Shown: piece by piece, positions 48,701 through 60,700 of the stretch
How positions within the stretch are numbered: the first letter of the stretch is position 1
How the letters are laid out: each line of letters starts with the position of its first letter
Assembly: GCA_964017065.1 (NCBI GenBank)
Contig: OZ024786.1
Coordinates: forward strand, 3,534,369-3,598,368
Source of the DNA: Haliclona indistincta
Taxonomy: Eukaryota > Porifera > Demospongiae > Haplosclerida > Chalinidae
Direction of reading: 5' to 3'
DNA: 64,000 bases
Made by a program: the position numbers and the translations under genes
The notes under the pieces: generated by a model
Databases searched by the model: none
What the model saw: the letters and a program-made list of their open reading frames with translations, nothing else
Told to the model about the DNA's origin: nothing

Positions 48701-51089
48701 GTAGATTTCACAACCCTACATCCTTTTGATTTTGATAGAAATCTTTTTAATTTTCTTTAAAAATGGTTTCCGCAGCATTATAAATTCAGTAGTTACTGAC
48801 AAGTCGTCATCTAGCCTGTTTAGTTCCCATTGTAATTGAAGCGCTTAAGGTAGTAGAGAACTCAATAGGGAGTTTTAGTTAGCCATTTAATAACGGTTGG
48901 TACAGTGATGCCACCACTTATCTGGTAACTTGTGTACACACGAATTCGAAGAAGGCAATCTTTAATTGGACCCTAGTCTTGTATGTATACAACACTGCAC
49001 AGCATGCCTGCATCATGCTGTGCAGTAAATATACAACACAGTTAATTAAAAAGGAGAATCATGAAAGCAATAATAATATTATTAGATTGGTTACACTTGC
49101 AAAAGAGTAATTTTTAGACAAAACATTAGCAAATAATTATGGTTTATTTTGTTATCTTCAGAGTCGGCAATAGTTTTATGCCGATAATCTTGGATGATGT
49201 TATGTGCAGTTCTCGAAGATCATGTATTGGCTATTGTCAAGAGTGTCAATCATCACACAACTGTCAGCATTCTCAAGATGTCACTATTGAATGCTGTGAG
49301 TGTTTTATGCATAATTATAGCTGCTGTCTTCAATTTCTGAACTGTCTGCCCAAATTCTAGCTAATAACGGCATCTCACAAATTTATAATGGCATACATGT
49401 AAGTGTACCCTTATCCTACAGCGACCATTGCTCAAACAGCACTCTCCTCTGCTACAGCTATATGTAGCTCATTATATATGTCAGAAGTATAGTATAGTTA
49501 TGGTACAAGGTGCTCGATGTAAATTTTGCTCTTTTATGCACTGGCAAGCTAGGCCTAATTTGTTATAGCTGAGTACCTTAGCACAAGGCAAATAATCGCG
49601 CTGGTGTGCAGAGACTGGAGCCTCATATGTTTTCTCAGTAATGTTAATATGTATGTATGTATGTATATTTAGATGTCACGCTTAGGAATGCTAATCAGGG
49701 TTACGGCGAGGGCTCGTACTACGTGTTATACTGCCGTGTCACAGGATTGCTAGGCCTGGCGGTTGCGTATGAGATAAGAACTTAACGGTGGGCTGAGACC
49801 ATGGCAGATCAGATCCCAGAGTCTACTCCTGACAGAGCCAAGTGGCTAGCTCGGCTCAGGAAGGGATAACAGAGAGCAGTGCCTGAGTCTATCGCAACAA
49901 AAGAAGCAAGGTACGCCATCATCAGTACTAACAATACATGGAACCGCCATTAACTCTTAGGTCGTCTGACACGAGTCCACAAGGCAAAAAACAGGAAACT
50001 AACTCGGTGTATCCGTACATGCCGACCATCTGCTGTCGAGCCCCACCCAAACGTTTTAGGTGGTCAATAAAAACTACTTAATAAAGTCCGCGCGAGGCAT
50101 TCATGCGTATTCGTATCTCCTAGCAATATTATTTGCATGCTCCAGTCCGTTATGTCCACTTCCGTCCGTTATGTCAAGATCCTGTTACCAAGTGTTCTAT
50201 AACTTTTATTTCTATGAAGCAAATTTAAACCATGCTTTTTCTCATGCAGATTCTCCTTCAAGCTATACCGGTACAAGCATAGGAACTTGTGATGGTATTA
50301 TTGGTATGTCATGCATGCATTACATAATTATTGTTATAAATATTATAATTGTTATTCAAATGACGGAGAGTATCAGTAGAGAGAAATACAGTATACTATA
50401 CAATAAGGCTAGCATTCTGTGATGGGAATTATGAGGTAGAAAGAGCCCTGAGAAATTAAGCTTGGTCAATGACCTTATTATTAATTGGAGAGATTTCGGC
50501 TTGTAAAAATTTGTAAACTGAGCAGTCAAATGCTCTTCCTCTTTTTTCTGTCTTATAATACTGAACCATAGATATTATCTCTTAGTTGATATTATTTTCT
50601 TTAGGACCTGGGTCGTCATCTTCTGTGTCATCCAATATTGGAGCTATTATCGGAGGGACTATTGGAGGAATCATCTTATTGGTTGCATTCGTAGTAATCT
50701 TGAGCTGCATTATTAAAAAACAAAAGCATAATACATCACGAGTTCAAAACACTGTAGGCAGAGTCAATTTTTCAACTGCTCGACAAAACATGGTGCCACG
50801 ACCAGAACCAGCTGGGACTACATTTACCTACAACTACAATCAACCAGCGGATACTGCAGCTACATTCACCCACAATCAACCAACTGATCCTAGCATCACT
50901 GAAGCTCCTCCTCCTGCTTACGGCCTTGCTAATAACTATGCTACCTATAATGAAGGACAATCAGATCTTCCACCACCATCATACAGTGAAACACGTCCAT
51001 CACTTTCTCTACCTCCATCTGCTCCACCACTTTATCCTGCACAATCACCAACATTTGTATATCCTCCTTCCTACCCACCACAAGCATAG
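39731..51089 (+). CDS. G5: six-SRCR membrane receptor with three modules and four PPxY motifs
   Basis: Exons: 39731-39809 (leader [13 protein letters not shown]..), 39886-40087, 41019-41161, 41653-41854, 42417-42553, 42610-42675 (module 1), 43197-43407, 43624-43766, 44352-44553, 44609-44751, 45074-45130 (module 2), 45540-45744, 46314-46450, 47212-47413, 49162-49295, 50250-50303 (module 3), 50605-51089 (F). Sum 2802 nt, 933 residues plus stop. Signal peptide about 1-27, modules ending near 276, 528 and 772, TM about 784-811, tail with PPAY, PPSY, PPLY and PPSY. Module 2 matches G4 module 2, and module 3 matches the visible module of G1, so this gene shows the fullest order in the array. Exon A of module 2 has two extra residues (RASNSQDS). 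For the 43197 acceptor, CTACAG is preferred to the nearby AAAG by analogy with G4 and by phase. Confidence 0.87.
40088..41018. other. G5 intron A-B (module 1), nothing coding
   Basis: Similar to the corresponding G3 intron near 10510-10900 and 11400-11700, but without the family A insertion found there. Confidence 0.55.
42950..43130. repeat. Decayed family A head-like fragment
   Basis: TTGGGGCAACGCCATGCAGAAAGCGGATTTATA and ATTGTAGCGTTTGAAGCG.. correspond to the GGGGCAACGCCAGA..TAGCGTTTGAACGC part of family A. A related copy stands at 59233-59400 in G6, in the same intron position, so it predates the duplication. Confidence 0.55.
45984..46192. mobile_element. About 205-bp foldback MITE (CCGTATAGCGGGAAA ends)
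   Basis: CCGTATAGCGGGAAATTTTC faces GAACATTTCCCGCTATACGG, with several TTCGCGAA words inside. The ends resemble those of 25210-25887. It lies in G5 intron A-B of module 3. Confidence 0.75.
46451..47211. other. G5 intron B-C (module 3), nothing recognised
   Basis: No repeat end, exon or RNA gene was recognised between the GTGAGT donor and the TATGCAG acceptor. Confidence 0.55.
47512..48757 (+). mobile_element. Family A composite element, copy A6 (well preserved)
   Basis: Head hairpin TTAGGGAGGCACGGTAGTGCC, AAGATGGCGGCTACATAC, CTTT tract (47757-47778), GACCAAAACACCC, CAATACGCACGTGACC, then foldback arms at about 48365-48520 and 48607-48757. It sits about 100 bp after exon C of G5 module 3. 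Confidence 0.85.
49640..50100. repeat. Unclassified stretch, possibly an LTR-like remnant
   Basis: After a short GTAT repeat (49650-49668), the stretch is richer in G and C than its surroundings. It has a 22-codon ATG frame at 49801 ([15 protein letters not shown]..) and an AATAAA near 50088. No second copy or retrotransposon domain is present, so the class is uncertain. Confidence 0.25.
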
Positions 51090-51181
51090 TGTATTACTAT
51101 GTCGACATATTAATTAGCAACAACAAAAATGACTAATTTTATTGTTTGTAAAATTTTTGACGATTGCTTTATCACTATAAT

Positions 51182-51406
51182 TGTGACTGTATTTTCATAA
51201 ACCACCCATATGGTGCTAAATTTAAATGACATTCATGAAGACAAAAACACCATTAAAGTTGTATTTCTAAAATAAACATACCATTAACTCCCTTGTACCT
51301 TAGCTACAAGATGTGCTAACCAAAACCAGAACACATGATAATTCCTAGCAACCACTAACCATCAAATGAGCAGCGCCATATGGGTGGTTTATGAATACGG
51401 TCACAT
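51182..51406. mobile_element. 225-bp foldback MITE behind G5
   Basis: TGTGACTGTATTTTCATAAACC and CCACCCATATGG pair with CCATATGGGTGG and TTTATGAATACGGTCACA. It contains an AATAAA at 51271-51276 that could act for G5. Confidence 0.78.
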
Positions 51407-51630
51407 ATTCTCTAATGACATTAAATAGACATCACAATAACTAAATAACTTAACGGCACAGACATACTACACTGTCATTGGATCTCCTAGCAGCTAGCAT
51501 ACATGCAGTATGCTATTATTTCATGAAAAATACGTACTTGATCATGCTCAACAACAACAGTTTATGATGAGGGAATTTATCAACCAAAAAAATTCTAATT
51601 ATTAAATTTTATGGGTTTTGTAATTGAATT

Positions 51631-51641
51631 GTCTCCTCCCA
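51631..51641 (+). promoter_or_regulatory. Conserved upstream block of type II genes (G6)
   Basis: GTCTCCTCCCA, shared with 10041-10051 before G3. Candidate promoter element only. Confidence 0.3.
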
Positions 51642-51703
51642 CTTGTTAGCCTAGCTTCGCGCAAGGCTCGCTACGAGCTGGTCGCTAGCTTTTCAAGGTC
51701 AAA

Positions 51704-54700
51704 ATGGGGATTACGTCTCTCAACTGCTGGTCAAGACGACTCACCACACTCGCTTTTCTTGCTATTTTAACCATAGTACAAGGTACATTGTAACTAGAAC
51801 ACTGCTAGGCGCCCGTCTAGCCTCAATTGTTGCATGTTATGATCATACTTGCTGTTATTCAGGTCAGAGCAATGGTCCCATTCGATTGTGGCGCGATGGG
51901 TATACCTCAGCTACGCACACTTTTGGACGAGTGCAGGTATACTTCAACGGCCAGTGGGGAAACATCTGTGATGATGCTAGCTTTGGACTAACAGAAGCTA
52001 CTGTGATCTGTCATCAGCTGGAATACACTGGTGCTAGTAGCTACAGTAGAGCAAGTACTGACTCGTAAGTTTTGACAGAACATGTAAAGAGGCCTAGGTC
52101 CCATGCATCTTGAGTACTTCTCCATGTATAGGGTCTCCACATAAAAAATCAACTTCTACAAAACCACCTTTTCATCGACTTAGTATGTACACCAACTTAT
52201 AAAACCTCCTGGTGCATATTTCACAATCCAAAACTTCTTCGATCCTGCAAAAAACAGCTTTAAATGCTGACCGCAATCAGTTATTAACCCTCGGCGCATG
52301 CGCGAGCTAGGGTTACAGTACTTGGTTTGTCATTCGTTCGTTCATTTGTTCTGTCCAATGAGCTGCAGAGACCATCACTCACTTCTGAAACTCGGTAAAG
52401 GTATGAACAGACTTAGCACGACAATGGCTTCCAATGTGACTTGTGGATATTGCTAAAGTGCTTTCGTTTTTGAGTTATTGCTGGCTGACCTTGACAGCCA
52501 TCTTGGACGTCTATGAGAACAGAATAGCTCATAATAGACTACCTAGGTGCTTGTACATTCCTGCAAGACAGCTCTGAGGGTGCATAGACATCTATGGCTA
52601 CCTTCTAAGTGTTCATGGTCATGCCCACTTGCACGTGACACACCTTGTGGTCAGCACTTTGCTGTCTTCTGGTTAGCAGTGCTGTTTCAATAACAAGCAG
52701 GTTGGCAAAGTATAACTAAGGAGCTTACTCTACAATGTGCATGACACACCGAGGGTTTTGTGAAATCTGTTCATTAACTAGTCATTCGATCTTCTTATTA
52801 GAGAACACCTCTTGCACGACAAGCAAAGTCCTGTAAGGTCTCGGTTAGCAAACTAGAAGAGGTCGGGTTAGTTGATGGGGTCGCTTCCAGCCAGATGGTC
52901 AGAAGTGGCAGTTTATGTTTATATTTATGCAACATGTACAACTACTAACCAACTTTATAAAACCATAGTGAGGAAGCCGCTTCCTCTTTAGCGAAGAAGC
53001 TTACATAGGGTTACTGCATAGATACTGCAAGTGTCGGCGCTGGCTTCAAACTCCCGGTTTCGACACAAACGGTATCTCTTCATAACACCTAGACCTTTAC
53101 CAAAGATCCAGTAAATTGCATAATTCAGCTATGTTGTTATCCTGCATAGAATCGACTTCAACTAGTTGCCTAGTTCTATATCACTGAATTGTTTTTTAAA
53201 CCAATAACCATTTTGTATGTCGAATTGAAAGTCGATTTTATGCAAGAATGGCCAGCAGCCTTACTGAACTTTGCTTGTCGTGCAAGAGATGGTCTCTAAT
53301 AAGAAGATTGAATGATTAAGTAATATTTAGACCACACTAAGTGGTGCATTACGCGATATAAAGCATGAGGGTGGGGTCAATAACGGTTGAGAACGCGTTG
53401 ATAATGCACGAGCGGTAGGCGAGTGCATTATCACGCGTTCGAGACCGTTATTGAGCACGCCCGAGTGCTTTATATCACGTAATGCACTGCCTAGTGTGGT
53501 CTAAACGTTTTAGACCATACCAGGTGACTTTGACCGAGTGCTTGCTATTTTGTTTACTTTGTTTACCTAAAAGTGTGCATTAACAACTTAATGCACACTT
53601 AAGTATGCATTAAGCTATTTAATGCATACTTTTTGAGCAATCTGATTGGTTGAAAGTCACGTGGTATGGTCTAAGCTTAACTGAAAGCGGTCAGAGTTTA
53701 AAGCTGCTTTTTGCCAGATCGAAGAAGTTTAGGATTGCGAAATTTGAACCAGGAGGTTTTATATTAAGTTGGTGTACATACTATGTTGCCGAAAAGCTGA
53801 TTTTATAGAAGTTTATTTTAATGTGGAAGAACCGCTCTGTCCATTGCCTAACCTTAGTCTTTCCTTCCTATTGTATGTATAATACAATGTGTGGTATTCA
53901 ACTATATTGTAGTTTCTATTACTCAATATAAATTTTTAAGATTCGTGTATGATTTGTGCTGTGTATTGTTTTTTTAGGTATGGAACAGACACTAGTCCCA
54001 CAGTACTCAGTAGTGTGGATTGTTCTACCTCATCATATCTGGTGATCCTTCAGTGCAGTTATGACTCCACTCCTCCTTCATCATGTACTGATAGTGATGA
54101 TGTATCAGTCATTTGCTGTGAGTCACTGATCATGATGCATGCACAATTACACATCTGGTAGGTTAGACAGCTCATAGATATTATATACAAAGTAACCGGG
54201 ATTGACAACGAGCAAAAAATTGTCCATTATTGCATGCCATCCTGTTGCTTGGGAAGTCTGCACGAAGCCCCGCCCACCAGTATGTTGCCCATTTCTTCTA
54301 CCATTTCTTTGTTGTTTATCAATGTATAAACCATTGTAGATCATCATAGAGAATAGAATACAACAATGAAAACAACGAAGAACAAAAACAATGAGAATCT
54401 TAATATACAGTCCAGGAGCCCATTGAGACGACATGCACAAGGGAGCATGCAACTCTGTATACGGCGAAATCCAAACATGGCATCCTATTTTTAGTAATAT
54501 TCAACGAAATCCCATCCTATTTTTAGTAATATTCCTTATTATGGTCATGCACATGGAACTTTATTACACAGTGGAGGATTGCAGTCTACAGTAAAGCAAA
54601 TGCCTTCGTTAGACTGACAACGAGACAGCAGCAAATTAAAGTTCTAGCTATAGCAGACAAACTGTCGCATTGTGAGCGGCAGCGTAAAGTCAATCTACGA

Positions 54701-57700
54701 CTACTTCGGTAATGAAAAGATGTCGGCGGTAGAAAAATAATACAAATTGCTTTCCACAGTGCGTCTTCGCTTGGGGAACTCTTCGAGAGCGCCTAGCCTT
54801 GCCGTCACATGAACGTTTCATGTTTACAGTACCTACAGTACGTTTGATCATGATGTGCACGCCCAGTTTCTCAGGGGTTAATCTTAAGTTTATTCCCTAA
54901 AAGGGAACTAATATTTTTAACTAGTCAGCCATGTTTGGATTTCGCCGTATACAGTAACATGTACTGAGTTACATGCTCCCTCGCCGGCTTAGCCGCCTCG
55001 ATATGCTCCTGATATTCGTCTCTCCTGCTGATGGAGAATCTTCCAGTGACCCATTCTATCACTATGAAATGAGTATAATATTCATATTTAGAAATCGACT
55101 TTAAAAGCTTGCACAAAGTTCTTAACTATCCAATTCCATTTCTACATGCTTATCCTACAATTTAAACGCTTTATAGTGCATACAAGCGATGACAGAAAGG
55201 TGTTATGCGCCCACAAATACACATGTTACACAATTATTAATCAAGTGACATAGAAGCAGCTTTGCTACCTAAATGCACTTCAGTTCCATGAGCAAATGAA
55301 CCAGTAATGAACAGAAGCTACAACTTTGAGCTTGACTACCGTGGAGCTAGACGCCCACAAAGTCTCTGAAGAACGACGAAGAATGCAAACTTCGTGTATC
55401 ACAACACCGGGACTCAGAATGAGCACCAATCACTATAAAGTAGCCTGCTAGTGACTGTAACAACACACTAGTATCCACTTGAGCCCATCGTTCACTACAG
55501 AGCATTCTTTCGAAACAGCAACATCTTCTTGACCTCTCGCCTACCGGGCACTCCCACCACAACACTGATGACACGCAGGCTAATGTACAGTGGCAATTGG
55601 CGCACTTTACCCAATGCCAATCCCGGTTACATAGTATATTAGGGTTGAACATAGTATATTAAGGGTGCACGCAACTAATTAATATTCACGGCGCTGCGCG
55701 TTGCTATGGTCAGTGTTTCTGCAAAACTAAAGCAGCAGACAGAGCGATATTAGCAGTATAGCTAGTGTGTCTTGATAGCTACTCGTATCATGAAATTTAA
55801 CGGGCTTGCTTGCTTGCAAGAACGCGGTCCATGATTGACCTGTATATTCATAAAACTCACCAGTGAAGACTTGAATGAGCTCAATATTCCAGAAATGCAA
55901 GTTTCAACAAAGCTGCAATCTAGTGACAGAGCGATTTTTTCGCTGGCGCGCCTAGAAAGCACCGTTGCTCTTCGAGCAGCATGGATTTTCTCGTTTTTCT
56001 CGGCAGTGTGGCGTTTATTTAGAAAAATCGTTCTGTTACGGTATAGCCCACGTGTTGGCGATCCCATAGAGCTAAAAGACGTCCAGATCCAGCGTGCGAT
56101 GGCGAAGTTTTATGCCAAAATGCATGTCGGCTAGGGCAGCGCCATTGGAATGCTAGCTGAGTATACAGTTGCTATTGGCTGTGGTTTGTCGTGTAAACAG
56201 TTGCTATGTCAGCAACCACACTATAATTATATTCAGTGTTCAAGCGCTGATATTTCGTCTGGTGATGATTATATACGTCAAAAGACACCTAAATCTGCTC
56301 TCTGGCGTTGCCCCATCTTAAAGTAGCAAGGAAATCGCTCGAAATTGTTACTAAAGTGACGAACCTGGAAACGGTGAAAATCGAGTTTCGTCATCTTCGT
56401 TTTCTTCTTTCTTTCTTCTTCCTTTCTTCAGCGCGCCTAGCGCCTTTATATACGCGAGCAATGCCAAGACCAAATCACCCACGAACAGTCGTGACATTCT
56501 CCTGGCAGGTGCCTTTTGAACTTTGTTTTTAGCAAAATGCCGATATAAATTCCGTGATTTCTCGATCGTGATCCATCGCCAGCTAAGTGTTAGACGCCAT
56601 TATTATTATTGCGCAATACGCACATGACCAAGCAGTGGTTAGTATAGCGCACGTGACCAAGCACTAGCTTGAGTATCTCCACGCCTTATAGATCACATAT
56701 TTGTCTGGAGTCTTCGAAGAACGGTAAGCTCGTATAGGATCGCGCTTACCAGATAAGTACAACCGTCAACTAACAAGTGAAGGCGGGGCTCATATCCACT
56801 GCATGCATGCATGCGTAGGCGAGCTGATGTGTACAGCATAACAAGTGTTTTGGCTAAAAGTTTAAAATTCTTAATAATAAAGAAAAGCCATCAACAACAG
56901 GAAAATTAAACCAATGGTGCATGAAACAAAGACAGCTCAGTACGTGCATAATATTGAACTGCACTTCACTGAAAAAGAAAAAAGGACACTAACAAGAAAT
57001 TTAAAAGATTTCTATCGAAATCAAAAGGATGTAGGGTTGTGAAGTCTACCACTGGTCCACAATGTAAACTAACAAGGAAATGGTAACCAAATTGTCTTCT
57101 ACATCAGTGGCTGTACATAATTGATCAATATTTTGTCACAAGCTGAATGCACGTCAGGTGTCAGTCAACAGCAACTAGCTGAACTAGCTATAGCCAACCA
57201 CAGCAGCCACTGATGTAGGGATCTATGGTCTGTTAGCAAGTCAATCGTGTTACCATTCCATCCTTGTTCCTTGTTAGTTTACATGGTGGACCAGTGGTAG
57301 ACTTCACAACCCTACATCGTTTTTGCACAGCATTAGCTATACACTATAGAAATTTACTTGAGGTGAAGGACAGGGTGTTAATTTGTTGAACAGCAATGTC
57401 GACAGGTTTTTGTAAAGACGTTCATTTTGATTTTTAATGAAATAGTGTACTCAATAAACTTTCATACAAGATGTAGACTATAGTGATCAACACCGACCAA
57501 ATGTGTATTGCTCTAGTCTAAGCAAGAGCACTTTGTTCTGAGTCACTCGATGCCAACATAACAAATGAGAAAACAGCCTTTGTACCAGTTTTTTGGGTCA
57601 AATAATGCATTAACATGTTTTACTTTTCAGACTCTACTAGAATATGGAACAGTCCTTATCTTGGTCAAATTCGTCTTACTGGAGGATCCACTGTCAACCA

Positions 57701-60700
57701 GGGTCTGGTAGAGATCTACTGTAATGGACAGTGGGGTACTGTGTGTGATGATGGATTTGGTCAAACAGAAGCTGACACTGTTTGCAGACAACTGGGATAT
57801 GAACGTGCTAGTGATTATGACCATCTCTCAATGTGAGGATTGATTTGAAAATTTGTCACAAGCTGAATGCACGTTAGGTGTCAGTCAACAGCAATTAGCT
57901 GAACTAGCTATAGCCAACCACAGCAGCCACTGATGTAGGGATCTATGGTCTGTTAGCAAGTCATTCGTGTTACCATTCCATGCTTGTTCCTTGTTAGTTT
58001 ACATTGTGGACCAGTGGTAGATTTCACAACCCTACATCCTTTTGATTTCGATAGAAATCTTTTTAATTTTATTTCTAATAACATTTGAAGATGCTTTTAT
58101 CTTTGTGAAACTTTATGTGCATGTATTTCCCTGGCCTATACTCAATGTATGTTTTATACTAATCATGTGATATTAAAGAATCGCCATGCTATAAATACAC
58201 TTCCTCTGGTTAAAAAAGTATTACAGCACATGATTAGCACTTTTCTCTAGTACTTGCATGTTACACAAGACTTTTAAGCCATTATTCAGTTCTGCGCACG
58301 ATTGACTTATGCACGTTCCAGATTTAAGCCACTTTATAAATTGTGCAGTTCAGAATCTGCTCCGTGCATTCCATTTCTTAATCCCTGTTCCATTCCGCTT
58401 GGTTTCGTTTTTAACGCTCACCTGTGTGTATCGGAAAAATAGCCCCTGATCTTATAGCTGCAATGTGCTACACAAGTGCATGTGCTGAATTAGTTCTAGC
58501 TGGGCAAATTTGAGTATAAGACTGTTTCTTTTGTAGTCGTGGTAGTTCTTCTCAGCCGATCTGGTTGGACGAGGTTTCATGCTCTTCATCTCATACTTGT
58601 ATTGGTGACTGCGTTAGTCATTGTCCAGTATCACATGATTGTTCTCACAGTGAAGATATCACCATTACATGCTGTAAGTATACTTCAAAACTATTCACAA
58701 GAATTATTGGTTATTCACAACTTTCTCACAGATACTCTTGTTCGCAATACTGGGACAACAAGCTCCACATGCCCTATGAAAACAGAAGCACCACCAGGTA
58801 TACAATATTGCAAGAGCAAGTTTACATGCGAGTCTGAAGTAAGCAGCTCTCGGGTGACTGGTAGTTTACCGTCACGTAGCTATATGTTCTGCAACTTGTG
58901 CAATATCGAAACTGAGTTGAACAAATTGGTGGTTGCTAAATTGCGTGCCAGTTTCGAAACTGCGTGCGTTATTTTGAAACTGCACAACGAGAATTTCTGC
59001 TCAAATTAGAAATGGCAGTCTACATTATTGCAACTATGGTTGCAAGCAGCAAACATACCTTCACACCTACATGTACTAAATTGGCGTGCAAAGATTATGG
59101 ATGCCAGCATCGACACACACTTCGACCAGTATTGTCGAGCGAAGTTCTCAGGCTCTACTAGTGACGCTGATGGTGACAATGGTGAAGCAAATGCCACACC
59201 GAGTACTAGCAAAGCAATACTGTGCTAGTGTAAAGTTGGCCAACGCCATGTAGAAAGCGGATTTATAATGTCTTTGTTAGCCATACAATCTCTAATTCAC
59301 CACCTAGCAAACTACTAGCGTTTGAACGCTATTACATTGTATTATAGCTGTCATCTAGTTTTCAGCTCATCTCTACATATGAACGCACTACCGTGTGTCG
59401 CTACATACATGTATAGTAATATAAATTTGAACCATCTTGTATCATCTGTTTTTGTGTAAAGTACCTACAGATATTGATAGTGGGCCAATCAGACTGCTGC
59501 GTAATGGTGATACTTCACCCTCATACACATCTGGACGAGTGCAGCTAGTGTACAACAGACTATGGGGAAACATTAATGACTGCAGCAATGAATTTGGACT
59601 ACCAGAAGCTACTGTGATCTGTCACCAGCTGGGATACACTGGTGCTAGTACATATACTAGAGCTTCACAAGATTCGTATGTTCACTGTATACGTGATAAC
59701 ACTTTAGACACAACCATGAGCATGAGCATGAGTTTCTTTGATGAATAAAGCACACGTGCATTTGACGACGCTCTAGAATTCTTATCATGCACCATCTTTA
59801 AAAATGTCTTCTTACAACAATTATTGCATGATCAAACTTTATACCCTTTAGATTTGGGCTGGACAATAGTCCTACAGTTATCACTAGTGTGGACTGTAGC
59901 AATTCAAACTATCTGGTGATACTTCAGTGCAGATTTTCTTCATTCCTTTCCTCATCGTGTTCTGATGATGCCGATGATGTTGGAGTTGATTGCTGTGAGT
60001 AATTTCACCAAACATAAAGCATTCTTTAAGTTTGGTTTACAATGTGTCCCAAATGTGCTTTGTTAATAATGCTAAAGTTTCTATTGTTTGAGTTGCATTG
60101 TGATATCGTTTGCAGTTATAACAGTTACTGTGTCATAATATGCCTTCATCCCTCAGTGCATGGTTTGGAGAAACCACCGAGGGATAGCCACCTATATGCC
60201 GTTGCGCACAGACAGTGTCCATTGTGGAACCAGCGTTGCAATCCACATACGTATTCAAAAACCTCACCCTGTCTGACAAAAGTGTGTGTTCTGCATTAAC
60301 ATGTTTTACTTTTCAGACTCTACTAGAATATGGAACAGTCCTTATCTTGGTCAAATTCGTCTTACTGGAGGGACTACTGTCAACCAGGGTCTGGTAGAGA
60401 TCTACTGTAGTGGGCAGTGGGGTACTGTGTGTGATGATGGATTTGGTCAAACAGAAGCTGACACTGTTTGCAGACAACTGGGATATGACCGTGCTAATGA
60501 TTATGACCATCTCTCAATGTGAGGATTGAATTGAAGAATAGACAGGCACAAAATTAGTAGTAATTACATGTATTAATCATGCACAGAACTGAGCAATGTG
60601 CTAAATGTCTTGTGCAACATGCAAGTACTAAAGAAAAGCGTACGTCTCTTATCTTTTGAAGATGCTTGACATTGCTAGTATCTTTGTGCAGCTTTACGTG

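Larger units (their letters stand above)
51090..51703. other. Spacer G5-G6
   Basis: 3' flank resembling 9690-9750 and 38455-38520, a foldback at 51182-51406, then an upstream region like that of G3 (9900-10146). Confidence 0.65.

Noticed and set aside
55835..56134. 99-codon frame in the G6 intron
   Set aside because: No recognisable domain; it overlaps another frame on the opposite strand and lies in repetitive sequence.
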